DNA of 64,000 nucleotides from Arabidopsis thaliana (GCF_000001735.4 NC_003074.8:6076101-6140100); one strand, 5' to 3'; shown: positions 12,892-25,231, numbered from the stretch's first letter. Notes: generated by a model from the sequence alone, not told the origin. Numbers and translations: made by a program.

Positions 12892-13389
12892 CCGATATAT
12901 TAGAGGTTGCAGTTGCTTCGTCCGCTGCTAGAACTTGTCTGAAAGTGGAGTATGTGGTCCAATAAGGAATACCATCTCGTGACGCAATTGTTTAGACTAG
13001 AATTAAATAAATCACAACCCAATCATGATTGAGCACATAATGTTTCCCAAATATCTCTTAGTATAAGATAGTACTAATCTAGAATAATCGAAAACCCTTT
13101 TAAAAGTCATCAAAGCACTTTTGAAATTTCCTTATACGATAATTACTAAAAAAATCCACAATTCTATTATTTTTACCGAGAACTCAAAACCACAACTTTG
13201 TGTTTACTTTTACTAAAAACTCAAAAACCTAAACTTAGGGTTTTGTATATAGATTTTTTTAGAATTTTGATATTACCACAAACAAACCAAAACCTTTGAG
13301 AGATTCAAAACAAACAAAAAAAGAAGAGGTGGATGTCAGAATTTGAGATCCAAAAAGAAAAAAAAAAACAAAGATGCGGCTACTGGTTG

Positions 13390-13397
13390 GAATATCC
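13390..13397. promoter_or_regulatory. P1BS element (PHR1 site) GAATATCC
   Basis: This matches the GNATATNC consensus of the phosphate-starvation regulator PHR1, about 290 bp upstream of the PAP17 ATG. PAP17 is a classic phosphate-starvation gene, so the site is functionally plausible. Confidence 0.65.
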
Positions 13398-13582
13398 TTC
13401 AGCATCTTTAACCGCACCTTTTTTTCTTTTTTTCTTTATTTTTCTTTAACCGCATCTTTAATATTTTTCGGTTTAAAAAGGATCATCGTCTCCCTCCTTC
13501 TTTCATCATCATCGTTTCCTTCACCATTCACGTTTCTCTTCTTCTCGTCACAAATTCCTTATCTCTCTCTCTCTTTCTCTCT

Positions 13583-13590
13583 TATATAAA
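13583..13590 (+). promoter_or_regulatory. TATA box of PAP17 (TATATAAA)
   Basis: A canonical TATA sequence lies about 90 bp before the start codon, inside a CT/GA-rich core promoter. Transcription would start near 13615-13620, leaving a leader of about 60 nt. Confidence 0.7.
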
Positions 13591-13678
13591 GAGAGAAATA
13601 TACAAAACCTCCAAGTACGTTTCATCGATCCTACCTAATTCATCAAAAAATTGTGTGAGGCTTATTTGATCAATAATT

Positions 13679-14888
13679 ATGAATTCTGGTCGTCGATCGT
13701 TAATGTCCGCCACGGCGAGTCTGAGTTTGCTGTTGTGTATCTTCACCACCTTCGTCGTGGTGTCGAACGGTGAGCTTCAGAGATTTATAGAGCCGGCTAA
13801 AAGCGACGGTTCCGTTAGTTTTATAGTCATCGGAGATTGGGGTCGTCGTGGCTCCTTCAATCAGTCTCTCGTTGCTTATCAGGTTTGGTCCCAATAAATC
13901 ATTCATGGAATATTCTAATAATATTCTTTCCTCGTACAATATGGTGTAATAAATTTTAACAGTTTAATTAAATATCCATTTATTTACAGATGGGAAAAAT
14001 TGGAGAGAAGATTGACTTAGATTTCGTGGTGTCTACGGGAGATAACTTCTACGACAATGGATTGTTTAGTGAACATGATCCAAACTTCGAACAATCTTTC
14101 TCTAACATCTACACTGCTCCAAGTCTTCAGAAACAGTGGTACAGTGGTAATAATTCTTCTAAAACCCCCAAAGCTTTTGCTAAGTTTTAATATTTACAGA
14201 ATTCTCATCAAATGTGATTATGAATGATGCAGTTTTGGGAAACCATGACTATAGAGGTGACGCAGAAGCTCAGCTGAGTTCTGTTCTCCGGGAAATCGAC
14301 AGCCGTTGGATTTGTCTTCGATCATTTGTCGTTGATGCAGAGTTGGTAGAGATGTTCTTTGTTGACACGACTCCTTTCGTGAAAGAATACTACACAGAAG
14401 CAGATGGTCACTCATATGATTGGCGCGCAGTTCCATCTCGCAACTCTTATGTCAAAGCTCTTCTCCGTGATCTTGAAGTTTCCTTAAAGAGTTCTAAAGC
14501 AAGATGGAAGATTGTTGTTGGTCACCATGCAATGAGAAGCATTGGACATCATGGAGATACTAAAGAGCTCAACGAAGAGCTTCTTCCGATTCTTAAAGAG
14601 AACGGTGTTGATCTCTACATGAATGGACATGATCATTGTCTTCAACATATGAGTGATGAAGACAGTCCTATTCAGTTTCTAACTAGTGGTGCTGGATCCA
14701 AGGCTTGGAGAGGAGATATTAACCCAGTGACCATCAATCCCAAGCTACTGAAATTCTATTATGATGGTCAAGGATTCATGTCTGCTCGGTTCACTCACTC
14801 GGACGCAGAGATCGTCTTCTACGATGTCTTTGGTGAGATTTTGCACAAATGGGTCACTTCTAAACAACTTCTTCATTCCTCTGTTTGA
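13679..14888 (+). CDS. PAP17: Purple acid phosphatase (type 5, PAP17)
   Basis: Exons 13679-13882, 13990-14146 and 14233-14888 encode 338 residues, the low-molecular-weight plant PAP class related to mammalian type 5 phosphatase. A signal peptide covers about residues 1-31. The five metal-ligand motifs are all present: GDWG (52-55), GDNFYDNG (about 85), GNHD (123-126), VVGHH (to 219) and GHDH (252-255). The enzyme hydrolyses phosphate monoesters with a dinuclear metal centre in the secretory pathway, vacuole or apoplast. It is known to be induced by phosphate starvation, senescence and stress. Regulation fits the upstream P1BS site and a second P1BS in intron 1. A poly(A)-like AATAAA lies just after the stop. 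Matches At3g17790. Confidence 0.97.
13908..13915. promoter_or_regulatory. P1BS element in PAP17 intron 1 (GAATATTC)
   Basis: A perfectly palindromic match to the PHR1 consensus GNATATNC lies 26 bp inside the first intron. Together with the promoter copy it brackets the transcription start. An intronic PHR1 site is an inference. Confidence 0.45.
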
Positions 14889-15147
14889 AGATAAAAAGCC
14901 TTAATAAATTTGGCTTCCTTTGTAATTTTGTAACATACATTTAAGATTCTTAAGTCCTATTGCAGGCTAGGTAGGCTTCCTGCTTAGTTTAGCATCCCTA
15001 TCATTTTTAGCAATAGCTTATTCCATCACAATAACATATATAATGTACGATCTTTTCCTCAAATTTTTGATACAAGTGTAATGATACCCTTAATGGGTAT
15101 CTTCTTAATGCTACATAAGTTAGTCAACTGCATTACAGACCATGTTT

Positions 15148-16773
15148 TTAGTTCAATACAAAGTGGTACCTCGCATCTACATGGCTCTCAACATCCCAAA
15201 GGAACGACCCGAAAGTAACTGCCTCCAAGACGAGCCTCTTCATTCCACCGAAGCTGATCTTTATCTGTTCGTCCTTCGATGAATCGACTGTGCCCTCCGG
15301 TGTTATTACAATCTCAGGCTTACCAAACAATGCCTCTGTGTGCTTCTCGATGATTCCAACTGCTTCTCTTGATCTTATAGTGGCGTATCTCTGCAGCGTC
15401 TCCGCATCAAATGACATCACATATGACCTTAATCGGGATGGTTTAATCTCGCTGCCGAAGCCCTTAGCACTAACTCCGCCCGCAAATGCACCAACCTCTG
15501 GGTGAGACGATACAGCCGCCTGATATGTTGCCGTCCCCTCGGCTTGCTCAACGCTTGTTTTACTTTCATCCGACCCACCCGGAAGAATCTTCATCGTCTT
15601 CTCAAGCTGAAACCTTTGGTCCACCCTCTTCAAGAAATATCCATACATCACAGAAGCAGCGTAAACTTGGCCAACTCTGAGCTTGCTTATCTGTGCAACA
15701 GAGTTCAGATCACCCATTCTGCTTCCAAGAATCAAGGCAAGATGGTTGTGAATCATCTCGTACATCTCGGGCGAGTGAAGCCGCTCGAGTTTCTCCACTT
15801 TGGTCGGCCAAGTATCAACCCGACCAGACGGATCTGAAGATGGGCTTACTGAAGGTACAAGTGATACGTTAGCTTCCATGAACTTTTGAACCACCAATGC
15901 ATACAAAATCTCTTCCAATGTTCTTCTTCTCTCGTTTTCCTTCAACTCCGCAATTCTCCTAAACACCAACAAAACATTACTCATTCAGAATCAAACTCAT
16001 GTACAACTTCCAATCTATCGTATATACAAACAGATAATGAGTAATCCTTAAATTTTAGTTATCATTTATCTAGACACAGAGAAAAGTTCACATCACGTCT
16101 CCTTCACTTAATATGTCAAGCAAGTTTTAGTCTTTTAGATCGAAGATCTATACCTGTAGAGAACGATGTCGGTTCCAGGTACAGACGCTGAATCTTTGTT
16201 CTGTCCCTGAGAGTCCCGATCAGTTTGAAGCTGCTCAAGCTGCTGTTCAACAGCTGCAGGCACAAGATGAGGATGGCTCACCAAAATCTGAGACAGAAAC
16301 TGACCAGCAGGCGATTGCAGCTGGAGCGGAGCGATCGGTTTGGGGGAAGAACCAGATGAAGCATCATTAGACGCTGAAGAAGCTCTAACCACAAAACTTC
16401 TCCGAGTTTTAGCAGTCGTTGTTAAGCTCTGTAATGATCTTGAGGATCTAGCAGACGCGTTTTGCTGCAAGTACATAATTTTTTTTTTAGTTTTTGCTGA
16501 TTACGAGGAACTTCCTGGTAAAATCTGATTGAACATAACCGGAGCAGAATATTTGGAGAATGATTCGATTTTGAATTTTGATCATAAAAGTAGGTTAATT
16601 GAATCAAGTACAAGAGATTTGGGACATACCCTTAAACGAAGTTGAAGTCTTGAAGAACCAGAACGCGTGAATCCAGGGCCACTGGCGGTAAGGAACATAG
16701 ATCCAGAACCGTTGTCGGAAGTTCTCGATGGTACGATGGGAGATCGAACCAAACTCGAGGTCAAGGCATCCAT
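15148..16773 (-). CDS. MEB5.2: Plastid DUF760 protein (MEB5.2, UV-B-responsive)
   Basis: Exons 16773-16630, 16464-16154 and 15958-15148 encode 421 residues. The N-terminus is rich in Ser, Thr and Arg and poor in acidic residues through about residue 75, as in a chloroplast transit peptide. The mature part is largely helical with conserved blocks LVSHPHLVPAAVEQQLEQL and YEMIHNHLALILGSRMGDL, which I recognise as DUF760. No catalytic motif is evident. The Arabidopsis counterpart At3g17800 is annotated from a UV-B-induced transcript (MEB5.2); its biochemical role is unknown to me. Its stop is only 259 bp from that of convergent PAP17, so the 3' UTRs may overlap. Confidence 0.92.
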
Positions 16774-18178
16774 GGTTACTCTCTGAGGGTGAAAATAAGA
16801 GAGAAGTCGAAGTTTTGGTCGGAGGAAGGAGATAAGAAGAAACTTTAGACTAGCTTGAGAGAGAGAAATGTCGAGAATGGCGATCGATTGATATTACTGG
16901 TAAACAGACTTTGGTTTAGTTTTCCTGAGAAATAATGAGAGTCGGATTTGATTATTTATAATAATAAATGAAAGGACTCAGAAAATTATATTTTTCGTTT
17001 AAATATTTTGAGACCATGGAAATTATTTGAGGCCGTGTTTATGTTGTGTGTTCTTCGTTTCGTTTGTAGTTTGTACAATAACGATATTTTAAAAAAAAAA
17101 AGACGAATTATTCTTTTTGTAGCGTCATTGAAATATCGAACACAATAATATCACTATCTAATTACCTGAACTAGAAAGTTCGATAGTAAAATCCTTGCAG
17201 TCCTTAAAACTCTAAAGTCTAAACCAAATACTTTTCTCTTCTGTTTTCTTATTCAATCAAAAACTTTTTAGAAATTACTGGATGATTAGGTATATAGTAT
17301 TTTGCCATTTTGGTCTAAAACTTTACATCATATTTAGTTATTTACCAATCTAGAATGGTCTCTAGGTTTTTAACTTTTTAACTTTTTAACTTTTTTTAAC
17401 TAATCTTAGAAGCCTACTTTACGCAAACTAACGAGAAAAAGTAGAGTCAAACTAACGAAGGAAGAGAAACGTTGAGAGCCACCAACTGATGTTGTGTCCA
17501 TTCCCACTTACACGTATTATTTATGAAACGTTTTGTTTGTTTTGTGACGCATGGGCTCTTTACCCCACTTGGGCTCAAGAATCGTATACACTAGAAAACA
17601 ACCTTAACCTCACGGTGGATCCGTTACGTTACGTGTTCGCAATTTCCACGTAGTCGACATATAAATTGAGTAATTCTAAAACTATCCATTTTCCGAAATT
17701 TGTTGGTAAATCAAGCATTAGTTGATAGAGACAGAGAATCTTAAGTTATATCCACTCCGTTGGACAAAAAAAAATTAAAAATAACTCAAGGAGATAAGAT
17801 AGAGAAGAAAATAACTGTTAAATACATTGATTAAAACTAAACTAATATATTTTTAAATATTATGGATTAGGGAAGATGGGTCTATTATTATTTGGGTGAT
17901 TAATGTATTATTAACTAATTATGAACTTTAACTAAAAACGTCAATTATTTTCACGTGGCATGAAGTTGAAGAACCGACCAATTATTACAACACACTCTTC
18001 TCTTACATCTCTATCTTCTTAAGTTCTTTCCTTTGTTCTTCGATTTGATCACCAACTCTCACATATTTCGAAATCGTCACACTTTGTTGCGTGTCGTCTT
18101 CTCTCTCTCATAATTCTTGAGTTTCACGTCTCAAGATTTGATCACTTCTGCCAATTTTCCAGATTGATCTCTCTAATT
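16774..18178. other. Divergent promoter of MEB5.2 and PYD1
   Basis: An AT-rich divergent spacer. It contains ACGT cores around 17625-17655 (gttACGTtACGTgtt and ccACGTag) and a short tandem repeat at 17367-17400. There are CT-rich tracts before the PYD1 start. I see no gene. Confidence 0.6.
17367..17400 (+). repeat. Short tandem repeat (TTTTTAAC)n
   Basis: Three perfect copies of the 8-bp unit TTTTTAAC are followed by a longer T-run copy. It looks like a replication-slippage repeat in a non-coding spacer. Confidence 0.8.
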
Positions 18179-20189
18179 ATGGCTTCCATGAGTTTCGCCT
18201 TGAATCGCTTCTCTGGACTCTCCTCTAAAACCACCTTATCAGCTGACTTCGATCCATCCTCTCGCCGGAGTTTTCTACCGCCGACTAGAGTTGGACTTAA
18301 GATCTCTTCCGCCGCCGAATCGGAGCCTGATCTCAGTGTCACTGTAAATGGCCTGAAAATGCCCAATCCTTTCGTGATCGGGTCGGGTCCACCGGGTACC
18401 AACTACACCGTCATGAAGAGAGCCTTTGATGAAGGTTGGGGGGCCGTCATCGCCAAAACCGTAAGCTCTTGAGATTTGACTTTTTCAATTTTAGAGTAGA
18501 TGATGATTGAGTCTGTTTTGCGTTGACTATGTTGGAACATAGGATTTGGTTGTGTTTGTGTATGATGATGATGATATTGAGTTTCGTCTGAATCTGTGAT
18601 TGGATGATTTAGGTATCTTTAGATGCATCCAAAGTTATCAACGTGACACCTAGATATGCTCGGCTACGAACCGGATCCAATGGCTCAGCCAAAACAGATG
18701 TAATTGGGTGGCAGAACATAGAACTCATCAGTGACAGACCTCTTGAAACCATGCTCAAAGAGTTTGAGCGGTTGAAAAAAGAGTATCCTGATCGGATTCT
18801 GATTGCTTCAGTCATGGAGGAATATAACAAAACTGCTTGGGAAGAGCTTATCGACCGTGTTGAGCAAACTGGTGTTGTGAGTTTTCCCTAAAACACAGAT
18901 TCTTATTCTTCCTTGTGGTTAGATTCTCTTTCACTTTGTCTGATATTAGTATACATTGTTGAAGAGACAGTTCTGGATGATTGTTGTGTAGGATGCTTTA
19001 GAAATCAACTTCTCGTGTCCTCATGGTATGCCAGAGCGCAGAATGGGTGCCGCTGTTGGACAAGATTGTGCGCTTCTCGACGAGGTTTGCGGATGGATTA
19101 ATGCTAAAGCTACAGTTCCTGTATGGGCTAAGATGACTCCTAATATTACTGACATAACTGAGGTGTGACATCTAATTCTCTCAGCCTTTTTGCTTCCTGG
19201 TTTTTCAACCATTTTGTATAAAGCCTATCCTTGTAGAAAATGAAAAAAAAACTTTGATGCAAGTTTATTGAAAAGCTCCCTACTTAAAGCTGAGTTATTG
19301 TTACTCTGTTTTGCTCTGCTTTGACCATGTCCGTTTTGCTTTTTCTTTTGAATAGCCTGCTAGGGTGTCACTAAAATCCGGATGTGAAGGAATTGCAGCG
19401 ATCAATACAATCATGAGTGTAATGGGAATTGATATGAAGACGTTGCGTCCTGAGCCATGCGTTGAAGGGTTAGCTAGATAGCACTTTTATAATGTCAAAC
19501 GTTTTGGCAAATCTTGTAATGGCATTACAAGAATAGCTAACGTTGATAGTGTTTTGCAGTTACTCCACTCCAGGGGGATACTCTTATAAGGCCGTTCGCC
19601 CAATTGCACTGGCAAAAGTTATGAACATTGCCAAAATGATGAAATCTGAGTTTAGTGAGGATCGCTCGCTTTCGGGTATTGGAGGAGTTGAAACTGGCTA
19701 TGATGCCGCTGAATTCATTCTCCTTGGATCAAATACTGTACAGGTAACTAAACTCAACACTATCCTCACTCTTTTGTTTTAGACTTTATGCCTTGAGAGA
19801 AACTTAGTTTTACTGCTTTTTGTTGGAAGGTATGCACCGGTGTGATGATGCACGGCTATGGTCATGTGAAAACCCTTTGCGCTGAGCTGAAAGATTTCAT
19901 GAAACAACACAACTTCTCTACAATAGAAGAGTTCAGAGGGTATGAACAACTTTCCTTTTAGACTTTTATATCATTCTTTTCGCTTGCTTGGTTGCTTGCT
20001 GAGCAAGTTCTTCGTGTTGTTTGTTGGCTTAGGCATTCGCTGCAGTACTTTACAACACACACAGATTTAGTTAAGAGACAGAAAGAAGCAGTTGAGCAGA
20101 GAAAAGCTGAGAAGAGAGGCTTGAAATCTGATAAAGATTGGACCGGGGATGGGTTCGTGAAGGAGACTGAGAGTATGGTTTCTAACTAA
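18179..20189 (+). CDS. PYD1: Dihydropyrimidine dehydrogenase (NADP+), plastid
   Basis: Exons 18179-18460, 18613-18876, 18992-19162, 19356-19468, 19560-19743, 19830-19939 and 20033-20189 encode 426 residues. The Ser-rich first ~45 residues resemble a plastid transit peptide. The catalytic barrel starts at LSVTVNGLKMPNPFVIGSG. Recognisable dihydroorotate-dehydrogenase-fold motifs follow: INFSCPHG with the catalytic Cys, VWAKMTPNITDI, AINTIMSVMG and SGIGGVETGYDAAEFILLG, which bind FMN and substrate. The enzyme reduces uracil and thymine in the first step of pyrimidine catabolism, leading to beta-alanine and ammonium. Plants have this short single-domain form without the Fe-S arms of the animal enzyme. 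Matches At3g17810. GLN1;3 lies next downstream. Confidence 0.96.
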
Positions 20190-21402
20190 GTTAGTAGCCT
20201 GATGAAGTTATGACCACCCAAATATTTCAATAAAGGTTCAGCAACTTCATTCACAACTCACATGCAAATTACGAAGGCTCTTTCTTTCAAATGTTTAAAA
20301 TCAACTTCTTAAATCTCACTTGAAAAGAAATAACTAAATTTTATGTTTCTTAATTTTCTTCTCGTTGTGTATTATTCATCTTGTATCCATCCATAGCAAC
20401 CATTTCTTTGTTACTTCAAGTTGGCTTAAATTTTGGCCAATAATAATACCATAGACCTTCTCCATGAAGCAAGATGTTGCGGTAGTAACCTTTTATTAAG
20501 GTGTGATTTGGCTAAAGAAACTTGGTCTTATATCATTAAAATTAGATATTGAACAAAATCAAGTATGAGCTGATAGAACCAAGATTAGTAGGAAGCTAAT
20601 CAAACAACTCTGGATACATTTACTAGGAAAATATGGTCATGCTTATTTTTATACGCATCATTTGAATCCGAAGAGGGGAAAAAGGCAACAAAACGGGCTT
20701 AATGAGAAATTGACTATGGAAGAAATATCAAAAAGCCAAAAGTGGCCACGACTTTCTGCATCGCAATGATACCTATATTAGAAGCTACTTAAAAATTTTA
20801 ACACAAAAAAGAAAAACATTTAGTTTCCTCCTACCTTACCTACCTACGTTTACGTGATCATCAACAATTCTATTTTTACTAATTTACTCATTAATATATC
20901 TTCTAAAGTATACATAAACAAACAAACTGTACGAAGAAATTGAAATATAAATATCAAGGAAATTGGTAGCAGTTGTTGAGTTATTTCAATGATGCTGTGA
21001 AGTGGAAACATTTATTACGTAACGCATATCCGTTTTGTATATAAACTCTTATTTTTCGGCTGTATATATAATCTTTTTAGAGATTTTCCGTGAGAAATAG
21101 ATTAAATATTGTTGCCATAATAACCTGTAATCTCAGGAGAATCCTAACGGAAAAGAGAATATTAGACGATAGTATTATATGGAGTATTAATTACTTATTA
21201 ACAATTCTAGGAGATAATATCAGCACACAACAATAAAAGAAATTACTAATTTACTGGAATCATGTATTCACCGTAATTATTTAAGGAGAGGAAAAAAAAA
21301 ATACAAGCTCTTTCTCTATAAACACACACTCTCAGGAGAGAAGTTGTATTGATCGTCTTCTCTTTCCCTAAACACACTGATTATTTTCTCTCCGACGCCG
21401 CC
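20190..21402. other. Spacer with GLN1;3 promoter
   Basis: AT-rich promoter and 3' UTR sequence. Apart from the TATA box at 21317 I see no defined element and no gene. Confidence 0.6.
21317..21322 (+). promoter_or_regulatory. TATA box of GLN1;3
   Basis: TATAAA in the context CTCTATAAACAC lies 86 bp upstream of the GLN1;3 ATG, the usual position for a short plant leader. No upstream ATG lies between it and the start codon. Confidence 0.65.
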
Positions 21403-23308
21403 ATGTCTCTGCTCTCAGATCTCGTTAACCTCAACCTCACCGATGCCACCGGGAAAATCATCGCCGAATACATATGGTTCGATCTCGCTTCTCTCTGTTT
21501 CACTTTAACCACAAGTGTCATGTATCGTTCTTTCTTCATATTGCTGCGATCCAAAAGTTTATCTCTTTTGTTATATTGATCTTTTTGCGAGTTTGGGTAT
21601 GAACATGATTCATTTCATGGAGTGTTTCGTTGTCCTGCTTTGAATTAATACGTGTGTTAAAAACATAAAGCTTGTCTCTTTTTTTTGTCTTCTTGTAGTT
21701 TTTTTGAGTTTTTTTGTATGATTGTTGAATAAACAGGATCGGTGGATCTGGAATGGATATCAGAAGCAAAGCCAGGGTATTTGATTTATAAATCTCCCTC
21801 ATGTGTTTATTTTTCATCCTCTGTTTTCTGATTTGTTTTTGAATGATACAGACACTACCAGGACCAGTGACTGATCCATCAAAGCTTCCCAAGTGGAACT
21901 ACGACGGATCCAGCACCGGTCAGGCTGCTGGAGAAGACAGTGAAGTCATTCTATAGTACTATGCTCATCCCTCATCTCTATTTATCTATTTGTTGTCTCT
22001 ATATGAAGTAATTCATATCTTAATCTTGGTCTTGCTTTGTTTGTTAATTAAATAAAAGCCCTCAGGCAATATTCAAGGATCCCTTCAGGAAAGGCAACAA
22101 CATCCTGGTGGGTTTATTTGATATGATTAGTGTGACAGATTCAACTTGGATATAAATCAGATTATTGATTATTGTGAGATATGCAGGTGATGTGTGATGC
22201 TTACACACCAGCTGGTGATCCTATTCCAACCAACAAGAGGCACAACGCTGCTAAGATCTTCAGCCACCCCGACGTTGCCAAGGAGGAGCCTTGGTACACT
22301 CTTCTTCTTCTGTTGGTCTCTCTGTATATCTAAATCAGATTCTGATTGTCTCTTTGTGTGATTCAAAAGGTATGGGATTGAGCAAGAATACACTTTGATG
22401 CAAAAGGATGTGAACTGGCCAATTGGTTGGCCTGTTGGTGGCTACCCTGGCCCTCAGGTAAAAATCCAGTTACCATTTGATCCTAATGTTTTTAACAACA
22501 CATTTTTGACATCTGATAAAATGTATTTCGTGGTTGAAACAGGGACCTTACTACTGTGGTGTGGGAGCTGACAAAGCCATTGGTCGTGACATTGTGGATG
22601 CTCACTACAAGGCCTGTCTTTACGCCGGTATTGGTATTTCTGGTATCAATGGAGAAGTCATGCCAGGCCAGTGGGAGTTCCAAGTCGGCCCTGTTGAGGG
22701 TATTAGTTCTGGTGATCAAGTCTGGGTTGCTCGATACCTTCTCGAGGTATTAATCTGCTTTTAGTCCGGTTCTATTACAGATACAAAGCTTCAAATTTGC
22801 TAATGATAATCTTCTCTTTTGACAGAGGATCACTGAGATCTCTGGTGTAATTGTCAGCTTCGACCCGAAACCAGTCCCGGTTAGTTTCTTACTTGCCCTC
22901 CAATACTTTTATATTCAATAACCATATGTCTAATGTTGTTGTAACATTCTTGAATTGGTTTAGGGTGACTGGAATGGAGCTGGAGCTCACTGCAACTACA
23001 GCACTAAGACAATGAGAAACGATGGAGGATTAGAAGTGATCAAGAAAGCGATAGGGAAGCTTCAGCTGAAACACAAAGAACACATTGCTGCTTACGGTGA
23101 AGGAAACGAGCGTCGTCTCACTGGAAAGCACGAAACCGCAGACATCAACACATTCTCTTGGGGAGTCGCGAACCGTGGAGCGTCAGTGAGAGTGGGACGT
23201 GACACAGAGAAGGAAGGTAAAGGGTACTTCGAAGACAGAAGGCCAGCTTCTAACATGGATCCTTACGTTGTCACCTCCATGATCGCTGAGACGACCATAC
23301 TCGGTTGA
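21403..23308 (+). CDS. GLN1-3: Cytosolic glutamine synthetase GS1 (GLN1;3)
   Basis: Nine exons: 21403-21476, 21737-21776, 21852-21955, 22059-22107, 22187-22293, 22370-22457, 22543-22746, 22826-22879, 22964-23308, giving 354 residues, the length of cytosolic plant GS1 (no transit peptide). The enzyme joins ammonium to glutamate with ATP. The N-terminal signature [11 protein letters not shown] is present, as are the active-site stretch [10 protein letters not shown], the metal-binding region [12 protein letters not shown], and the ATP-binding [11 protein letters not shown]. The C-terminus [12 protein letters not shown] is typical. The protein acts as a decamer. Sequence and position match At3g17820, a low-ammonium-affinity, high-capacity isoform expressed in vascular tissue. 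The window's other nitrogen genes (GAD5, PYD1) consume glutamate or release ammonium, but the linkage is probably coincidental. Confidence 0.98.
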
Positions 23309-24557
23309 TGACACATTTCATGATTTGATTTCTCTCCAATTTGGTTTTTTTTTTTTCCCTTTTGATTGCACTTTTCGATAATAAAAAAATAATTCTTATT
23401 ATGGGCGTATTGTTGTGACATTTTGTGTTTTGTTTCGAATAATTAAATAAGCGCTTCTTAAGGTGAAAATAAATAATAATTAGTGATTTTTAATCTTTGA
23501 TATGATAGCAACGAAGTTAAGGCGGGTGTTTCGGACGTTGAATTGGGATAAGATTTGTGCAATTAATAATTAGGAATTATATAATTATTGTGTAAGATAA
23601 TCTCGAATATTCATTACAATAATATACACATGTGACCTACTTACTTAGGAACAAGAAAATAAATAGAAGATAAAATTCCGAAGACGAAGGGGTGGTGGAA
23701 TATTAGGTGAGAACAGCGTAATGGTCGTCACGTGCTCTGTTTTCCTAGTCTCATGCATTGAAGTTCGCAAACTATAGCTTTTGGTAGGAAAAGTCAAAAT
23801 TAACTTTGTGATATTTATTGTCATGAGTGGGGAAATTCGTGACTCTCTTTCCCACTCAGAATTTACTTCATAGATTAAGCATAAAAGAGGGTGACGAAAA
23901 GTAGTATAAATATTTTCCTAAGTTTTGGCAAAGTCATACAAATTCACAAGTACATTTTTAGTACTTCAGTGCATAGTGTCACACTTTAATTGTTGCTGCC
24001 ATTTGTACACGTTTCTTTTAAAGTAGATTAATGTGGAAAATCATGACAACCTACCCACTTGATTTCGCTTTTAAATAAAGAAATTGAAAAGATATAAAGC
24101 CATGATCGTTGTTGTCGACTAACACGAAAAAGAAAAGCTTACGATTGGTGATCTATGGAATATACAAATTTAAAGAATACATGGAATGTTATTATTAGTA
24201 GTTCAACTAATACCTTAGTTTTATAATGCAGATTCCGATTTACATTTTCCAAACGGAAAAAAGCAATTGTTAGGAAACTTTACTTTTTAATGAACGGAAT
24301 ATTAGGTTTAAATGATAGATAAATTAATTGAACATGGACTCTTTGCATTTCAACATGCAAAAACTTCTAGCTATTTAAATCAATCTTCGTTTTTTTCTTC
24401 TTATTTGGACAAAATATAACCGAATAATATATATATAATTAAAATTCTTGTAAATCTTTATAAATTTATTTAATTTTTTTGTAAATTCTTTAAAATAATC
24501 TTAAAATTATAATGAGTCTTGTTTTATTCCGTTAGAGCTAAATAAACATTCTCAAAA

Positions 24558-24725
24558 TTACACACTCAAAATTACTTTTCCCCTCCAATAGCGGCGAAAA
24601 ACATCAGCAATATCGTCACGACGGACGAAGAAGCCAACGATACGCTTGTAGCCTCAACCGTGATGAAATAGTGGCGGTTTATCGTCAACATACGGCTCAA
24701 TATCCAACATCCTATTAGATAACAT
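24558..24725 (-). pseudogene. Unidentified coding relic with an in-frame stop
   Basis: Read on the minus strand from ATG 24725 to TAA 24558 there are 56 codons, open except for one TGA at 24656-24654. The residues after the stop (GYKRIVGFFVRRDDIADVF) are protein-like, and base composition rises well above the very AT-rich surroundings. I do not recognise the family. It is most likely a fragment of a decayed or captured gene; an accidental open stretch is the alternative. The assignment rests on codon-like texture only. Confidence 0.35.
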
Positions 24726-25206
24726 TGTTAATAATGTTTTGCATCGTTTAAAAGAAATTCTTCAATTAGCAAAAAGGAAATCTATAATACAAAATGACAA
24801 ATTTAAATATTGAAAATTAACTTAAAATATGTTATTGTCTATGCATATTTCACTAAAGTTAAATCTAAGATAATAGATTTATGGTGATTATGAATATAAT
24901 TTAGGAATTATACTCTTTTTTTTTTGGGCAAATAATTTAGTGATTAGACAATATCCAAATAGATTAGATTAAGAAAAGAAGTGAGTACAATTGTAAATTG
25001 AAGTTTAACTTGTGAACAGTTTGTACCAAAAAAAATTTAAAAATTAATCTTAATAAATCACTATTAATTAATAATTTTTCTGGTCTCGAATTAGGTTTTT
25101 GTAGTATTAAAATTCGATAAAAAAAATAAAAAAAATAATAATTTATTTGAAAATCTTATATAGACTATATAGTCCAATCTAGAATCTTAAATTAATAACT
25201 TATCAA

Positions 25207-25231
25207 TATATATATATATATATATATATAT
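25207..25231. repeat. (TA)n microsatellite
   Basis: Twelve uninterrupted TA units with further short TA runs beside them. This is a likely polymorphic simple-sequence repeat. Confidence 0.9.

Larger units (their letters stand above)
12029..13678. other. Spacer with PAP17 promoter
   Basis: The first few hundred bases hold the 3' region of the BAP29-like gene, including an inverted repeat (ttccttc/gaaggaa) near 12258-12290. The rest is PAP17 promoter: a tandem ACGT element, a P1BS motif, long CT/GA-rich tracts and a TATA box. No convincing coding sequence is present. Confidence 0.65.

Noticed and set aside
12893..12967. GC-richer open frame upstream of PAP17
   Set aside because: Only about 25 codons between stops with no start codon and no recognisable domain. 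More likely promoter sequence.
13374..13589. 71-codon hydrophobic ORF upstream of PAP17
   Set aside because: It precedes and overlaps the TATA box (13583-13590), so it is not in the PAP17 mRNA. Its Phe/Ser/Leu content comes from CT-rich promoter DNA, and it contains the P1BS site.
20381..20500. Minus-strand open stretch in the PYD1-GLN1;3 spacer that looked coding
   Set aside because: Two different frames look equally protein-like and neither has a family signature or rise in GC. Chance is the simpler reading.
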